A stretch of DNA of 64,000 bases from Helopsaltes ochotensis (GCA_013400155.1 VXBM01001218.1:147874-211873), one strand, 5' to 3'. Positions 26,901 through 38,202 are shown, counted from the stretch's first letter. Program-made: numbers and translations. Notes: a model not told the origin generated them from the sequence alone.

Positions 26901-27550
26901 GCTCTGGTTGTCAGGGGGATAACGGGGGAGTTCAGCGCTGAGGACAACAGTGGACCTCAAAGCCCAGCTGTCCACCCCATTCAGGCTCAAGAGAAAGTGC
27001 AATCAAGGCCTTTATTCAGCTGCAGGTGATGATGGTGATTGCCTCAGATCTTATAATAAAGCCAGACAGACCGTAGCTCACAATTGAAGTGGCTGTAAAA
27101 GGTCTGGATTGTAAAAGTGGGAGGAAGACAATCCCAGGAGTCGAGACAAAGTTTGTTGAGTGGGAAAACTCTTAGGAGTGACACGTATGGAGCTTTTCAG
27201 AGTGCTTCTGTTGAGATCTGGAGAGCAAAAAGTTATCCATGGAGCAAAACTGCATGTAAGATTGTACCATAATGTATGTCATTTTAATAGATTTATCATC
27301 TTCTGTAAAAACAAGAATGAAAACCACAAACTTTCCTGGTAAGTCACATTACAGAGAATAGGAATGCCAAATTTTGAACTGCTGGAGGGGAGTCCTACAC
27401 CTCCAGCTGCAGGACAGCCACTTCTTGAGAAATAAAGATGGACCCTGAGAACAAAACCTTCGATGTTTCAGTAGGAAATAGGACTTATTTGACCAATAGT
27501 AAATGGCTCCATCTAAGCTACTTAACTAAAATCACTTTGCAACCAAGGGG

Positions 27551-27626
<76 letters not shown>
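27551..27626 (+). repeat. Poly-A run of 76 bases
   Basis: Seventy-six consecutive A residues lie between AAGGGG and GAGAAGG. The 150-200 bases upstream carry no recognisable CR1 or processed-gene body and no AATAAA close to the run, so retroposition is not shown. It makes lysine or phenylalanine runs in two chance ORFs. Assembled length of such a run is unreliable. Confidence 0.97.
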
Positions 27627-27631
<5 letters not shown>

Positions 27632-30600
27632 GGAGTGTGCTAAACTCAATGCATCTCACCAAAATAGGTGACTTTGGCTCCAGGCACAGGTAGGGTGCCC
27701 GTGACCAGTCCCCAGCTAGGCGAGAAGGGCTGTTGGAAGTAGATTTTACCAGCAGCAGACTGCTGGGTTTCCCTGAAACACTGGAGCCTCCAAGATGCCT
27801 CCAGAGACAGAGAAGATGAAGTTGGAGGTAACTCCGTGGACTGCAGCAAATCAGATCAGCAGCTTGGTGTAGATGTGCGTTAGATGCAAATGAAGGGGAA
27901 TGAAATGTAAATGCAGGGAAATGAAATAACCCGGGCACCCCGGGCTGCTTTGAACAGGACACGGTGAGCAGTCACAGGATGGGGACGCCAGGTACAAACA
28001 TCACGACCCTGTGTCAGGCTGGCCTCTCAGCCTGTTTTCTGGCTGAACCAGGAGAGGAAAGAACACGAGGCAGCCTGGGCACGGACACACATCCACCCGT
28101 GGGCAGGGTGGACGGGATGGGCCCCCCGGTTTGGCTGCCTGATGGAAACTCGAGCACAGAACCGGTATTTACAAAACACTGAATCGCCCTTCTCCGAACG
28201 CCAGCCCGGCAGGAGAGACGTCAGATTCCACATGCGCTCATTAAGCCACTCAAAAGATGAACACTGATCCAATTAGCAGTCATTTTAGGCAGGAGCTGGC
28301 GTTCTCAAAAGCGACGGAGAGCTCAGAAAACGCGCTCAAGAATCCTCCATTGATATCATGGCCTCTTAAAGACTTCCTAAATATACATCCAAAAAAAATT
28401 GCAAGGCAAATAAATACCTTTCAACACTTTTTTTACCAAGATTTTTGTGTTAGCAACTGATGAAATTTTCTTAGTGGCAATACCTAAACCCATGTCTGCT
28501 CCATCCACCGGTGTTACTTCACCAAAAAGAGCTATCCCTTGTGCATCCCCTTGCTTTGCCTCAAGGTCAGCAGGGAGCTGTTGTTTTGGTGTTTCAGGCT
28601 GGAAAATGACAGAAAAGTCTTCTTTTCCATCATTTCCTACAAGGGTATTCTTCAGGTAAACTCTGTCCTTTACTAGATGGAAATAGAATATTACACAGAA
28701 ATATTTATCACAGAAATCATCCGGACTGTGGAACAGGTACTGGTCTTTTTTGTTGAAGATTTCACAGTTTAGAATAAATTTCATCCACAGCAGCCAAAAT
28801 ATTATAAAATCCTTAAAACTAAGCTATTTCATTTGATATATTCTTTCCCAGGGTCCATTTGCTCTGCATCTGTATGCATTAAGAGGCTGAACTGCAATCT
28901 TGTGTGACTGAAGAAAAAGTGCTATTTCATTCCTGAGACAGAACATTCAAGTAACAAATGAAAAAAAAAAAATGTACCATTGGGCAGCATGTTCTCCAAC
29001 CATGCAAGGATAGTTCAGCTACATTCATTGTTCTAAATTATAAGTTTCCTGTAGAATTTGTATTTCTAACTGAAGCCAGAACAAAAAAGTAAATTCAACT
29101 AATTTTAAGTATTACCTCTAAGCGTTTCAAAATGAAACATTTATTCTTTTTTTCCAACTACATCCCCAAACGTTTAATGAATTTTTAAAACACATTTTAT
29201 TATGGATGATACCGTGCTAATTAAGGGTACAGGCATTAGAGAATAGTGTTTCTTAAGGAGTACACTTCATTGTGCTCCTGCAATCTTACCCTCAGTGCAT
29301 ACTGAAATAATGAACAGTCTAAATAAACTAGTGACTGCTTATTTAGTTCATCTCCATTAAAATGTTACACTGTTTTCCACGGGATTTGTGTTTATATGAA
29401 GATGGGAACCTTGGGTAAAAAACTAGAGACTTAATCTTAGGGTTGTTTCTTTTTTTTTTTTTTTCCTGTGGTTTTAATTACTGCTTTTTATTGAATCCTT
29501 CAAGCTGTGCCATCCCTTGAGCAGGGAGTCCATAGGAATTTCACATGTGCTTAAAAGATTCTGAAAATCTGGCATGACTAGTTGCTTTTTAAAATAGGTC
29601 CTGTCAGAGTTTCTCCACCCCACAGGATAACATGCTGGAAAATTTGGGCTTATAACATCAATTTTTTAGCATTTTCTTCCCTTCTTTCATTGGAGGGTAT
29701 CTGACTGCTTCTCTCATTCTGCCCTAACAAACTTTGATGTTGGTTTATTAATCCCTCACTTACAAATGGTGCCTAAAGCTCTTTGCTGATGCCTGAACCT
29801 TCCAGCGCACACGCAAAATCTCAGAGACCAGAAACTTTGACAGGGAACACGATAACAGTAATTAGTAGCCGAAAAGCTAGGCTAATTAGCAATAATGATT
29901 TCCAGATGAGGGCGGATCATCCACCAGCGCCATCAGCTCGTGTCCTGCAGTCACAGAGCAGCACAGAAACACTCGGCATCTGTCAGCAGCCGCAACTCTT
30001 CCCTAATGCTGGGAGAGCTGATTGCCCTGGGCAGAGAGGAGTCTGAGGCTCCCAAACTCCTGACACATCACGAATTCAGAGAGAGTTCCACAAAAGATGG
30101 CACTAACATGTCAACTATTTCAGCAGTTGGTTGGTTTTTGTTTGGTTTTTTTTTTTCTTTTAGAACTTGCAGCCAAATATTGTGGAGAAAAGTAATATAA
30201 ATCCCAGTGTATCATTCCCTAAAACAGCACCAAAGGCATTAAGGCAAAACTTTAAAATGTAACTTAAGGCAAAATTACATAGTCCAAGCACACACAGGAG
30301 GAGAGAAGAAAACTTAGCCCCCGACAGCCCTGGGTAGGTGAATCAGATTTGAGTTTGCAAGGCTCATGGACAGCAGATCATCATTTTCATGACTGAAAAG
30401 TGTACTTACAACTTTTCCTGCAGGATTTTTACAAGAAGTGTCACCATCCCAGTGCACAAAGGTTGGCTCCCTACCACAACTCCACACTCCCAGCCCTGGA
30501 AGACAATTGGTGGATTTCGACGGATGGAGAAGGACAAAGATTGTAAAATATTCCTTAGCACAACAGGCAGTGGTCACATTATATTTGCAGAGAAACATTT

Positions 30601-33600
30601 ATCAAACTGATGTTAGGTGTTATGGCAAGGAGGACTTGTAAGGGCTAATTCATCCTTGAAGGAGGAGGATGAATTACCTTTGTGTGAGCCCCTCCCAAGC
30701 GCAGCAGACAGGACGGGGGGAAGCACATCTCTGGAGAATCTATAAACACCCACGTGTCTCTCGGGCCAAGGTCACACTCCCACAGCAGGGTGGGGTCACA
30801 CACTGTGAGGACAGGCAGACACACTCTAAGATAAGGAACACCCCACACTCAAGGTTTGCCTTGCATTCCCAAGCTCGTTTAAACCCTGGCCCTGAGAATG
30901 GACTTGGTTCTGAAGGATTTGGGTAGGAAAGAAGTCGGGATCTGATCAGGCACAGATTAAGATTTCCTGTTTAAAATCCACGTCAGCCTCTGTCTCCCAA
31001 GTACAGAACTGTTGTACAGAACATGGGATGGCCCCAGTGAAGGAAACTGGGAATGTGCTTGCCAAGACACCCTTCTGTGAAAGGGCATCCCCTGTCAAAG
31101 CCACTGCTTGGATTCAGAACAGAGGCTGGAAAAGTGCCCTCCTGCCTCTGCAGGCCTGCCTGGTGCCTGGCACTGCAGCGAGCTGGAAGCAGCTGCTCCT
31201 CAGTGTCCAGATGAGACACAGGAATGGACCCCGCTCACACACTGAGATGTCCAAGGCAAAGAGGAGAGGGTTTATTTACAAACCTCGACAGTTATAGAAT
31301 TCCAAAGGTGACCATGGATTGGAGGGTGAAGCTGCCACCTCTCCAACACACTGGTCAAACCAACAGTCCATCAACTCTCTCCTCCTCCATGAAAGTATGA
31401 AAAAGAACTTATTATTTACATTAAGTGCATGAGAAACTCTATTACAGAAATCTAAACATCAGAAGGCTCCAAAAACTTGAGAAGAGCAGAGCGACAGCTC
31501 AGTGCCACCCCCTTGGACAGACCTGTGTCCCCTCCCTCCTGGGTGTAACCACGCTCCAAGCTCCCAGCAATCCCTCAGCGCCTTGAGGATATCAGCAATG
31601 GCAGCAATTTCCCCTTCCCATTCTCTTGATTAAACAGAAGGAAGGAGGCGGAAAAAAGACGAGAGACATAAAACCCCAGATGTTGTCGACACCAATATCT
31701 GGTTCCACCAGAGAATTCGAATTCTGAAGCAATGATGAATTACGGTGGGGTCCCCACGGCAACCCAGATTGCAATCATAATACCACTGAGGAAGAATAAG
31801 GGCTAGCATTCATTAATGTGAACAGTAAATGGATTTATGACAATTTCCACTGGCCCTTTCAAGGAGCATGAATACATCTGCAAGAAATTAAGATGACACG
31901 CCAGTGTAACTCATTCATTAATAAAGTCTGGGATTGCACATTGGTTTGCAAAATTTGTTGGGTTTGTTACCCGTGGGTTTTAATTCTAGAAGTGCACTTT
32001 ATTAAAACCATAGCACAAATCTCTCTAGCAGAGGAGTGCTAGTCCATTTGCAGACTATTCTGTAGGAGATTTTATGTTTAATTTAAATTTACTTTGGTCC
32101 AGAAACCGAACTTGTTCAGGCTTACAGTAAGTAGATATTTAATCACTACAAAATGCGTGGAAGAGAATTACAGTCACCCTGCTTTCTCTTTGATAACACA
32201 GCAATTAAAGTTACATTAACAAAAACCTGTTAAACGATCTCTCTGTGATCTAAGCGTGCAGGGAGAAATATCAACACCAGAAGAGCAAACCCTAAAGAGG
32301 GAGCAAACCAAGTAACAGCATACCAAGCTGTGCTGGGACCAGGGCTGTCCCAGCTGTGTGGCCATGAGTGTGGACTCCCAGCTTGGCCATTTTTAAGGAC
32401 AGACTCTCAGGACACAACCTATTCAAGGGTGAGAAAAAAGAAACCAAGGTGAGCAGAATTTTTACCTTGGGCCATGGGAAGTGTGTCTGTTCCAAAACTG
32501 AGCTGATGCCTCACTCCTCTGCTTGGCAGTAGCTGCTACTGAGCTGTACCTCTCAGCTTTGCTCATGCATCACTGTTAAATACACCCGATAAAAATCTAG
32601 CTGCTGCAAGAAACCCCAGCTCTGCGTTTGTCTCTCTGCACAAATGTGCCAAACGCCTGCTGGGACAGAAGGTCTGCACGGGGACAGAGCCGTTTGCAGG
32701 TGTGAGATCCACACTGGGCTGGGAAAAGTATCCCAGTTCATCTCCTGAGGTGTTCTGGCACCTCACGGAGCCAGGTGGGACAGAAAGTTGAGGCCTGGGT
32801 TCTGCAGAACCAGAACCTTCCAGAGGGCACCTTCAAGTGGTGCTGATGGGGAAGCTGCACCTCCTCTGACCACTGCAATAAGCCTGTCCATGTAAGGTTA
32901 AACACAAACAAATACTCTCAGAACTGTGGTCTTATTCATTCCATTAGAAACAAACCCTTATTAAGACCAAAGCCCGCATCTTGTATTTCATTTTTCTTCT
33001 ATGTATTGGAAGCGGAGAGGAAAAGAAGTTATAAATGCTTAGCTTGCCTTCAAGAAAACCCATCACTATAAACTCAGTGTTTCACAAGTTACCAGGGAAA
33101 ATATGAGAAAACGCAATATTAATTTAAAACAGCAATATTTCACATCGACTACAAGCCAAACTAACAGCAAAGTTCATCCATAATTTAATGACAAAGCTGC
33201 AATATTTTTCACTGTGCTAGATTAGCGTAACTGAGCAGATTTATGTGCGTTGCTGAGAGCCAACACAAAAACATTTGGAAGATATTCTCTGAAAACTAAG
33301 AAAACAATCTGAATCTCTCCCTGCGAACCTTTAGCAATAGCTGCAAACATTGTGTTAACATGTTATTTATCTGGTAGTTTTTCTACTAGTTACCAAATAT
33401 CATCTCAGCTCCCAGCAGAGGGAAGGGTGAAAAAACAAACCAAGTCACTGATTTGCTTTTTAATGGAAGCTCTGACCAGATGTGCTCTGCTCTAGACCAA
33501 TCCTCGTGGCAGATCTGAGATGTTCTCTACAACAGCAGCCAAGACAGCAGCCCTGAGTTCCACAGCCCCTTCCTCACCGCAGGAATTGCACCAGAGGACT

Positions 33601-36060
33601 CTGCTCTCTCCCCTAGGCCACCTCTGGCACGATCTGCTCTTTAGTTTGCAGACACTCAGGTGCACAGGGGTGCTCAGAAGACGAGGTTCCACTCAGTTCC
33701 ACAGGATTCAGAGGCCCCTAAACGACCTTCTGAAATAAGTGTCTTGTTTTCCGTCCCTCATGAGCCTCCACAAACCCCCCCGTGCCCAAATCTCGTCTTG
33801 GAAGCTGCTGAAACCTACAAAATTGCCATCTATAATGGGATTCCCAGCTTCAAAAGGAAAAAAAATACCCAACCAAACACCAAAAAACCAACAATCCACA
33901 ACGTCCTTTCCTGCTCGTGTCTTCTCCACGTGTTAGCTGTCAGGGCTGCAGTGTCACACCAGTCCTCTCTCCCACCTCTGAGGGGTCAAATGCCATTGGC
34001 TTTCACAAAAAAGACACCCTCAGAAAATGCACCAGAAGCATCCAGGATGAAAAAATAATCCAGTGCTTGACACTAAAAAAAGTAGCACCTCCAGACCAGG
34101 CAGAAAGAACTCTGCACTTTGGCAGCAGCTGGATGCATCTTTTTAAGCCCACAAAATATTATTTAGTGGTACTTAAAACTGTGAGTCTTTCTGAAATGCT
34201 TCTGGCAACTGTAACTCCTTGGATGGACCTCTGCTAATCACTCCTGAAACAGCATCCTGCTTTGACTGAGGAACAAGTGGCTTCATTGGCATTTCAAGCT
34301 GTTCACACTCTTATTTCATTACCTGCTCCTCAGCCATCAGGGTTCCCGGTGCAGAAGGGTAGTCCAAAGCTCTGACTACAGGTTAAATTAACCAAAATTC
34401 TTCTTCTGGACTATTGGTGGCATCTTTCTAAGTGAGAAGGGGTGCAGCCAGGTCTGGATATCAGACATATCCCACACAGCTGCAGAAAAGGAGTGTACCA
34501 AGAGGAGTGAGTTTCCCTCACCTTCATTTCAGCCAGTAATTCCCGTAAGACAGCTATCCTCTTGTACTGAGATTGCTCTCCCTCCTGGTGAAACAAGAAT
34601 TATATGTTTAAGTATACCTAAGTGCTATTTTCAAAAATTAATTAAGCTGTGAAACTCTACGTGAAACTCACCACGAGGCAAAAGGGAGAAATCTAAGACA
34701 TTTCCCTCTGATGGGTGGGAAAGAGGGTTCTCCTGATTTTCTGCTGAATTCAATCAAAATGATGAGGCTGAATTCAGACTGACAGGGCACAGATCAGAAG
34801 AGATCAGACCCCAGCATTGCTTCCCTTCTCTCAAATTTTCATAAAACAGAAGGGCAGGAAAGGAACCTCCCCCATCCTTCAGGCAGTCAGCCACATGAGG
34901 GACTTCACCAGTGCCAGGGGAAGAGCCACCAGCACATTTTTTGATCAGCACAAATGGCAAAGCCATTGAGAAAATAAACCATGTCAGCCACAACAACCAA
35001 AAAAACCATTGCTCGTGACAAAGCAAGGTGGCTCTCCACCTAAAGGATTAAAGACTAAGGCTTTCAAAATCCATTTTGGGTAGGAAAAAACCACCCAAAA
35101 CCTCATCAACGCTATGAAACACTGTGAGCACACAGAAAACAAACAGCAACTGGAGCACTCCTGGACCAGTCTTGAACCCTCGGAAACCTTTGCCTGTGTC
35201 CATGGTTAGTGTTTACTGAATTCTTCACCAATAGGAGACCTCAGCACAAGCTGGTTGCACAGCCACTGGGATTTTAATGACCAATAAATTATCTGCTGCT
35301 TTGGAAAAGCCAGTTGTCGTATTTAATTTGACAGCCCCATGCAGAGTGAATTCCACGGACACAAAACAAATGCCAGGCCTCGGGACTAAGGCGCATTTCC
35401 CCAGATGCAAAATGCACACCGGTTGCTCTCCTAGGAGGATGGAAAAAGCTAATCCCTCTAAATTATGCAAACCAGGCAGGGAGAGAAGGCTTAAAGACTT
35501 TGCTTTTAAGAAGTAAAGCATAAACCACGCTGCTGCTTTCATATCTGTCCTCTAATTTTTTTTTGTCTTTCCATGATAAGCAATGCAACTATTTCGAGAT
35601 CCGCTCCTGAGCGCCTGCAACTGGCACTTCTTAGAGGGAATCAGGTTCTCATTTCTCCTCAGGACTGCCACCCTGCCCCCCTAAACTCTTATTTTGTACC
35701 GTGGAAGACTTTTCCCAGTTTTTCAACTTCTATTTAATTGTGCGTGAAGGAAGACAATGAGGGGAGAGCTTTTTTTCCTTTCCTCATCTGGTATCTCATT
35801 CAGATCTGAGCTGGAACAGAAACAGAGGAACATCCACCGAGCTCTCAGTGTTTTCCAGCTCTGGTTCGCATCTGTTACTAATGTATCTTTATATTACCGG
35901 GTAGTTTAATAAACAAGGCAATAATTGCTGTCCGGTGAACTCGGTCCTGTCATTTCTGAACTCCATCCCCGGCTCTGGCACCAACCCCTTGCGGAGGCCG
36001 ATGCGTTCACACGATTCCTTCTGCCCATTTGCAAATTGAGCTAACAACGCTCTGTTTTGC
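27627..36060. other. Intergenic DNA upstream of the RERG promoter
   Basis: Non-coding. An open frame at 28377-28784 (minus) is described separately. Blocks at 28980-29420, 31790-32260 and 33000-33400 are AT-rich, free of repeats and dense in TAAT/ATTA and octamer-like words; they are candidate cis-regulatory elements. T15 lies at 29450-29464. Composition shifts to higher GC after about 35900 on approach to the CpG island. No exon was recognised. Confidence 0.5.
28377..28784 (-). other. Unrecognised 135-codon open frame, coding status doubtful
   Basis: A minus-strand frame opens with ATG at 28784 and stops at 28377. The frame is also open for about 13 codons upstream of that ATG. The middle section (about residues 50-115) is hydrophilic, with KED, PETPKQQ and EAKQGDAQG wording that is more protein-like than most chance frames here, while both ends are rich in Phe, Ile and Lys as in AT-rich non-coding DNA. 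No family, signal peptide or catalytic motif was recognised, and there is no CpG island or clear splice context. It could be an old exon, a decayed retrocopy or chance. No function is proposed. Confidence 0.15.
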
Positions 36061-36425
36061 CATTAGCCAAGTGGGGAAGTCGGGGCAGGGGGGAAAGCTC
36101 AGAGTAAAAAGCCGGCGCTGCTGGGAAGCAGCCTGCTGGGGCAGCGGCAGCCCTGCTGTCACTTTGCTGTCACACGCGTGGGGACAGGAGAGGCTGGCAC
36201 TGCCAGGGAGCGAGAGAGGGGACGGAGATGCTAAAATAAACCGCGGGGCAGCCGGGCCGGACCCGGCGCTTGCTCAGCATCCCCGCAAGCAGCTGTCCCT
36301 TTAATTATTCTACAAAAATAACTAAAGGCTGCGGTAGCGCCGAGGCACTGCGCTGCCTCCCTTTGCTTTCGGGCACCGCGGGGGGACGGAGCCGCCTCGG
36401 CCGCCCTCTGCCTGCCTTCCTCGGG

Positions 36426-36491
36426 CTCCGCATCCCTCCCTGCTCGGCTCCGCGTCCCTCCCTGCTCGGCTCCGCGTCCCTCCCGCTCCTC
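36426..36491 (+). repeat. 22-bp GC-rich tandem repeat in the CpG island
   Basis: Three near-identical units starting CTCCGCRTCCCTCCCTGCTC run from 36426 to about 36491; the third diverges at its end. The pyrimidine-rich strand is the plus strand. Confidence 0.9.
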
Positions 36492-36585
36492 TCCGCTGCC
36501 GGCCGCCCGCTCGGTGCTCTCGGCAGCCCGCAGAGGGCGCGGCAGCCCCGCGGGCGGGCCGAGGGGCGGAGGGGCGGGCGGACCG

Positions 36586-36682
36586 CTCGGCGTCCTGCGG
36601 GTCCCCTCGGCATCGTGCGGGTCCCCTCGGCGTCCTGCGGGTCCCCTCGGCATCGTGCGGGTCCCCTCGGCGTCCTGAGGGC
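36586..36682 (+). repeat. Dimeric 20/40-bp tandem repeat upstream of the exon 1 donor
   Basis: Five 20-bp units alternate between two types: CTCGGCGTCCTGCGGGTCCC at 36586, 36626 and (diverged) 36666, and CTCGGCATCGTGCGGGTCCC at 36606 and 36646. The alternation shows a 40-bp higher-order unit that was duplicated as a dimer. Each unit carries two or three CpGs. The array ends about 50 bp before the probable exon 1 donor, so it lies in the core promoter or in the 5' untranslated exon. Confidence 0.92.
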
Positions 36683-36733
36683 CCCCCGGCAGGGTGCGGG
36701 AGCGCGCCGGGGCCGGCGGGAGCGCGCAGAGAG
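36683..36733 (+). other. RERG: RERG untranslated exon 1, 3' end (candidate)
   Basis: Only the 3' boundary is supported: GCAGAGAG at the exon end followed by GTGAGCG is close to a perfect donor, with the GT at 36734-36735. It lies in the CpG island on the same strand as the RERG coding exon. The transcription start cannot be placed; the start given is nominal and may lie further left, which would bring the dimeric repeat into the 5' UTR. RERG in mammals is known to begin with a non-coding exon, which fits. Other GT sites in the island are weaker. Confidence 0.6.
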
Positions 36734-38027
36734 GTGAGCGCCGGGCGGGCTCGGAGGATGCGGAGCGGGGAGCGCGGTGCCCGCAGCACCGGGGAGGGGG
36801 ACAAGGGACAAGCCCTGTCCGGCACCTGTGGGGAGCAAATCCCGCCCGGAATCATCACCTGCACGGAAATGTGGAGCGGAGCGGCGGGGAGGGGCTCTGC
36901 CGGTGCCCGGGTATCCCGTTCCGCCACGTCCTGAGAGGGTTTGTGCCGCTCCCTGTCCCTGCAGAAGGAATCGGGAGCATTTACAAATCAGGGATGAATC
37001 GGGAGCCCTCTCGCCGTAAGGTGGCTTTACTTTTTCTTTTTTACAAGCGGTTTTGTGTAGGAAAAAGCCTTAGGCTTTTTATTTTTGGCAAAATGAACTG
37101 CATTTTGCTGTAGGGCGAGGAGTGCTGACAAGGGCAGCATCCTACGCCACTGTTAGAATTCACGGCTGAAGCGGGTACTTCAGCTCAGCAAGCAGACCCG
37201 TAGCGGGTTGCATTCACACAAAGTTCTATCCTGCTTTGAGGGGAGACCGAGTATTTGACGTTTTAGTCAGGGCTGAGGGTGATCAGCATCACCATTGCCG
37301 TGTCTGAAAGCATTCCACAGTGACAGGTATGGTCACAGATCTCGCTGTCCGGGCTGGAGAAATCAAGGTCATGCAGCGAATCTGTGAGCACAGATAATTC
37401 CCGTGCTCAAAGCGCAGTACCAGAAACTCCGGCATCCTTCTGCCAGCCCCATGCTTGGCTGAATGTTTATGTATGAGCCGAGGCAGCTTAAAAAGGAGCG
37501 CTAGGAGAACTTTCTGGGCACGGATTTGTTCAGGGCAGGGAGCAAGGTACAAGTGCTTAGAGGGTTTTAGGCAACTGCTGCTGAGTAATTGAAACCTTTT
37601 TGGAGGGCTCAAGGATAGAGTAGCTCACTGCAGGTACTACTAGTGAGCTATTAAATCTATTCTACAAAGAATAACTCCCTGCATATGATTCAAATACAGT
37701 AAATAGATGCAATTTCAGCTGAGGGAGAAAGGGAGAAGTGAATAATTGGGAGCCTGGCAAGGCAGGTGCTTGGGGTTGTTACGTACCTTTTCTGCAATCT
37801 GACAGTGCCAGCGTGAAGCAAAGAGCAGCAGCCAGAAAAGCTGGAGGTAGGTTCTGCACACACAGTGCCAAATGTGTCAGTGGTGTTACTGCAACGCTTA
37901 GAGCAGGAACACAGCATCAATTATCACGATTATTTTAAAAGAGAAGAAGAAAGGAAGGAGGGGGGCGTGCAGGGGAAGGGGAGAGCCTGGCTCCTCGCAG
38001 CTCCATCCCTGTGGTGCTCTTCCCCAG
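36734..38027 (+). other. RERG: RERG intron 1 (candidate)
   Basis: The sequence lies between the donor at 36734 and the most likely acceptor (AG at 38026-38027, preceded by GGTGCTCTTCCCC). The first 250 bp are still CpG island; the rest is ordinary non-coding DNA with no repeat recognised. An alternative acceptor is the AG at 38139-38140, one base before the ATG, preceded by CTCCGCTGAGCTCCTTCC. Confidence 0.5.
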
Positions 38028-38141
38028 GCTCTGCATTGACGTCACAATGACACGGTGAGGCTGAAGGCAGGAGCTGGGAACGCTTCTTCTGCTTCCCTTC
38101 TGACCATTGAGGGAGTTTGCCTCCGCTGAGCTCCTTCCAGC
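38028..38141 (+). other. RERG: RERG exon 2 5' UTR (candidate) with a minimal uORF
   Basis: If the acceptor at 38026-38027 is used, the coding exon carries 114 bp of 5' UTR. That leader holds a four-codon upstream reading frame, ATG at 38047 followed by two sense codons and TGA at 38056-38058. It also holds a donor-like GTGAGG at 38055, which could end an alternative first exon. The start depends on which acceptor is used and has no transcript support here. Confidence 0.4.
38037..38044. promoter_or_regulatory. Full CRE palindrome TGACGTCA
   Basis: A perfect 8-bp cAMP-response element lies 98 bp upstream of the RERG ATG. It is set in an imperfect longer palindrome, CATTGACGTCACAATG. This is the consensus for CREB/ATF bZIP dimers. 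It could serve an internal RERG promoter, but it may also simply lie in the 5' UTR; occupancy is not shown by sequence. Confidence 0.5.
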
Positions 38142-38202
38142 ATGGCCAAGAGTGCAGAGGTGAAGTTGGCGATCTTCGGTCGAGCTGGCGTGGGCAAGTC
38201 AG
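38142..38202 (+). CDS. RERG: RERG first coding exon (N-terminus with P-loop)
   Basis: RERG is a small Ras-family GTPase that restrains cell proliferation and is estrogen-responsive in mammals. It lacks the C-terminal CAAX lipidation motif of most Ras proteins and is mainly cytosolic. The exon gives 20 codons, MAKSAEVKLAIFGRAGVGKS, plus the first base of codon 21. It contains the first beta strand (KLAIFG) and the G1/P-loop GRAGVGKS, whose Lys and Ser contact the GTP phosphates and Mg2+. It matches the vertebrate RERG N-terminus I recall; the RERG-like paralogue differs in this segment. The start has a strong Kozak context, with A at -3 and G at +4. The exon ends in TCAG|GTATGT, so intron phase is 1 and the next codon should complete Ala. 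About 10 percent of the roughly 199-residue protein is present; later exons lie beyond the window. No frameshift or odd residue is seen. Confidence 0.94.

Larger units (their letters stand above)
15841..27550. other. Intergenic DNA, no gene seen
   Basis: Non-coding sequence with scattered simple repeats: A12 followed by (GA)9 at 19148-19177, an A/C-rich tract at 19992-20080, an A11-GA run near 20844-20868, and an unresolved base at 21256. A patch at about 15930-16040 is locally GC-rich with several CpGs, but no splice sites or domain could be tied to it. The interval 24100-25500 is very AT-rich and featureless. None of the short ORFs resembles a known protein. Confidence 0.5.
36080..36990 (+). 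promoter_or_regulatory. RERG: CpG island and probable RERG core promoter
   Basis: This is the only strongly CpG-dense block in the window, rising from AT-rich flanks on both sides. GC boxes of Sp1/KLF type (GGGGCGGAGGGGCGGGCGG) lie at 36563-36581. No TATA box is seen, as is usual for CpG-island promoters. A strong splice donor at 36734 and the first RERG coding exon 1.4 kb downstream make this the likely RERG promoter, firing rightward. CpG promoters often fire both ways, so a divergent non-coding transcript is possible. Long ORFs on both strands of the island (up to 201 codons on the minus strand) follow from high GC and short repeats and are not taken as genes. Confidence 0.8.

Noticed and set aside
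27438..27962. ORFs with poly-Lys (plus) or poly-Phe (minus)
   Set aside because: Produced by the 76-base poly-A run.
1..36060. PTPRO first exon on the minus strand, expected by mammalian gene order
   Set aside because: No second CpG island, signal-peptide-like exon or matching donor was found; it probably lies left of the window.
36231..36927. Overlapping Arg/Pro/Gly-rich ORFs of 140-201 codons in the CpG island
   Set aside because: High GC removes stop codons on both strands and the tandem repeats add to it; the composition is that of CpG-island DNA and the frames cross the promoter and exon 1 donor.
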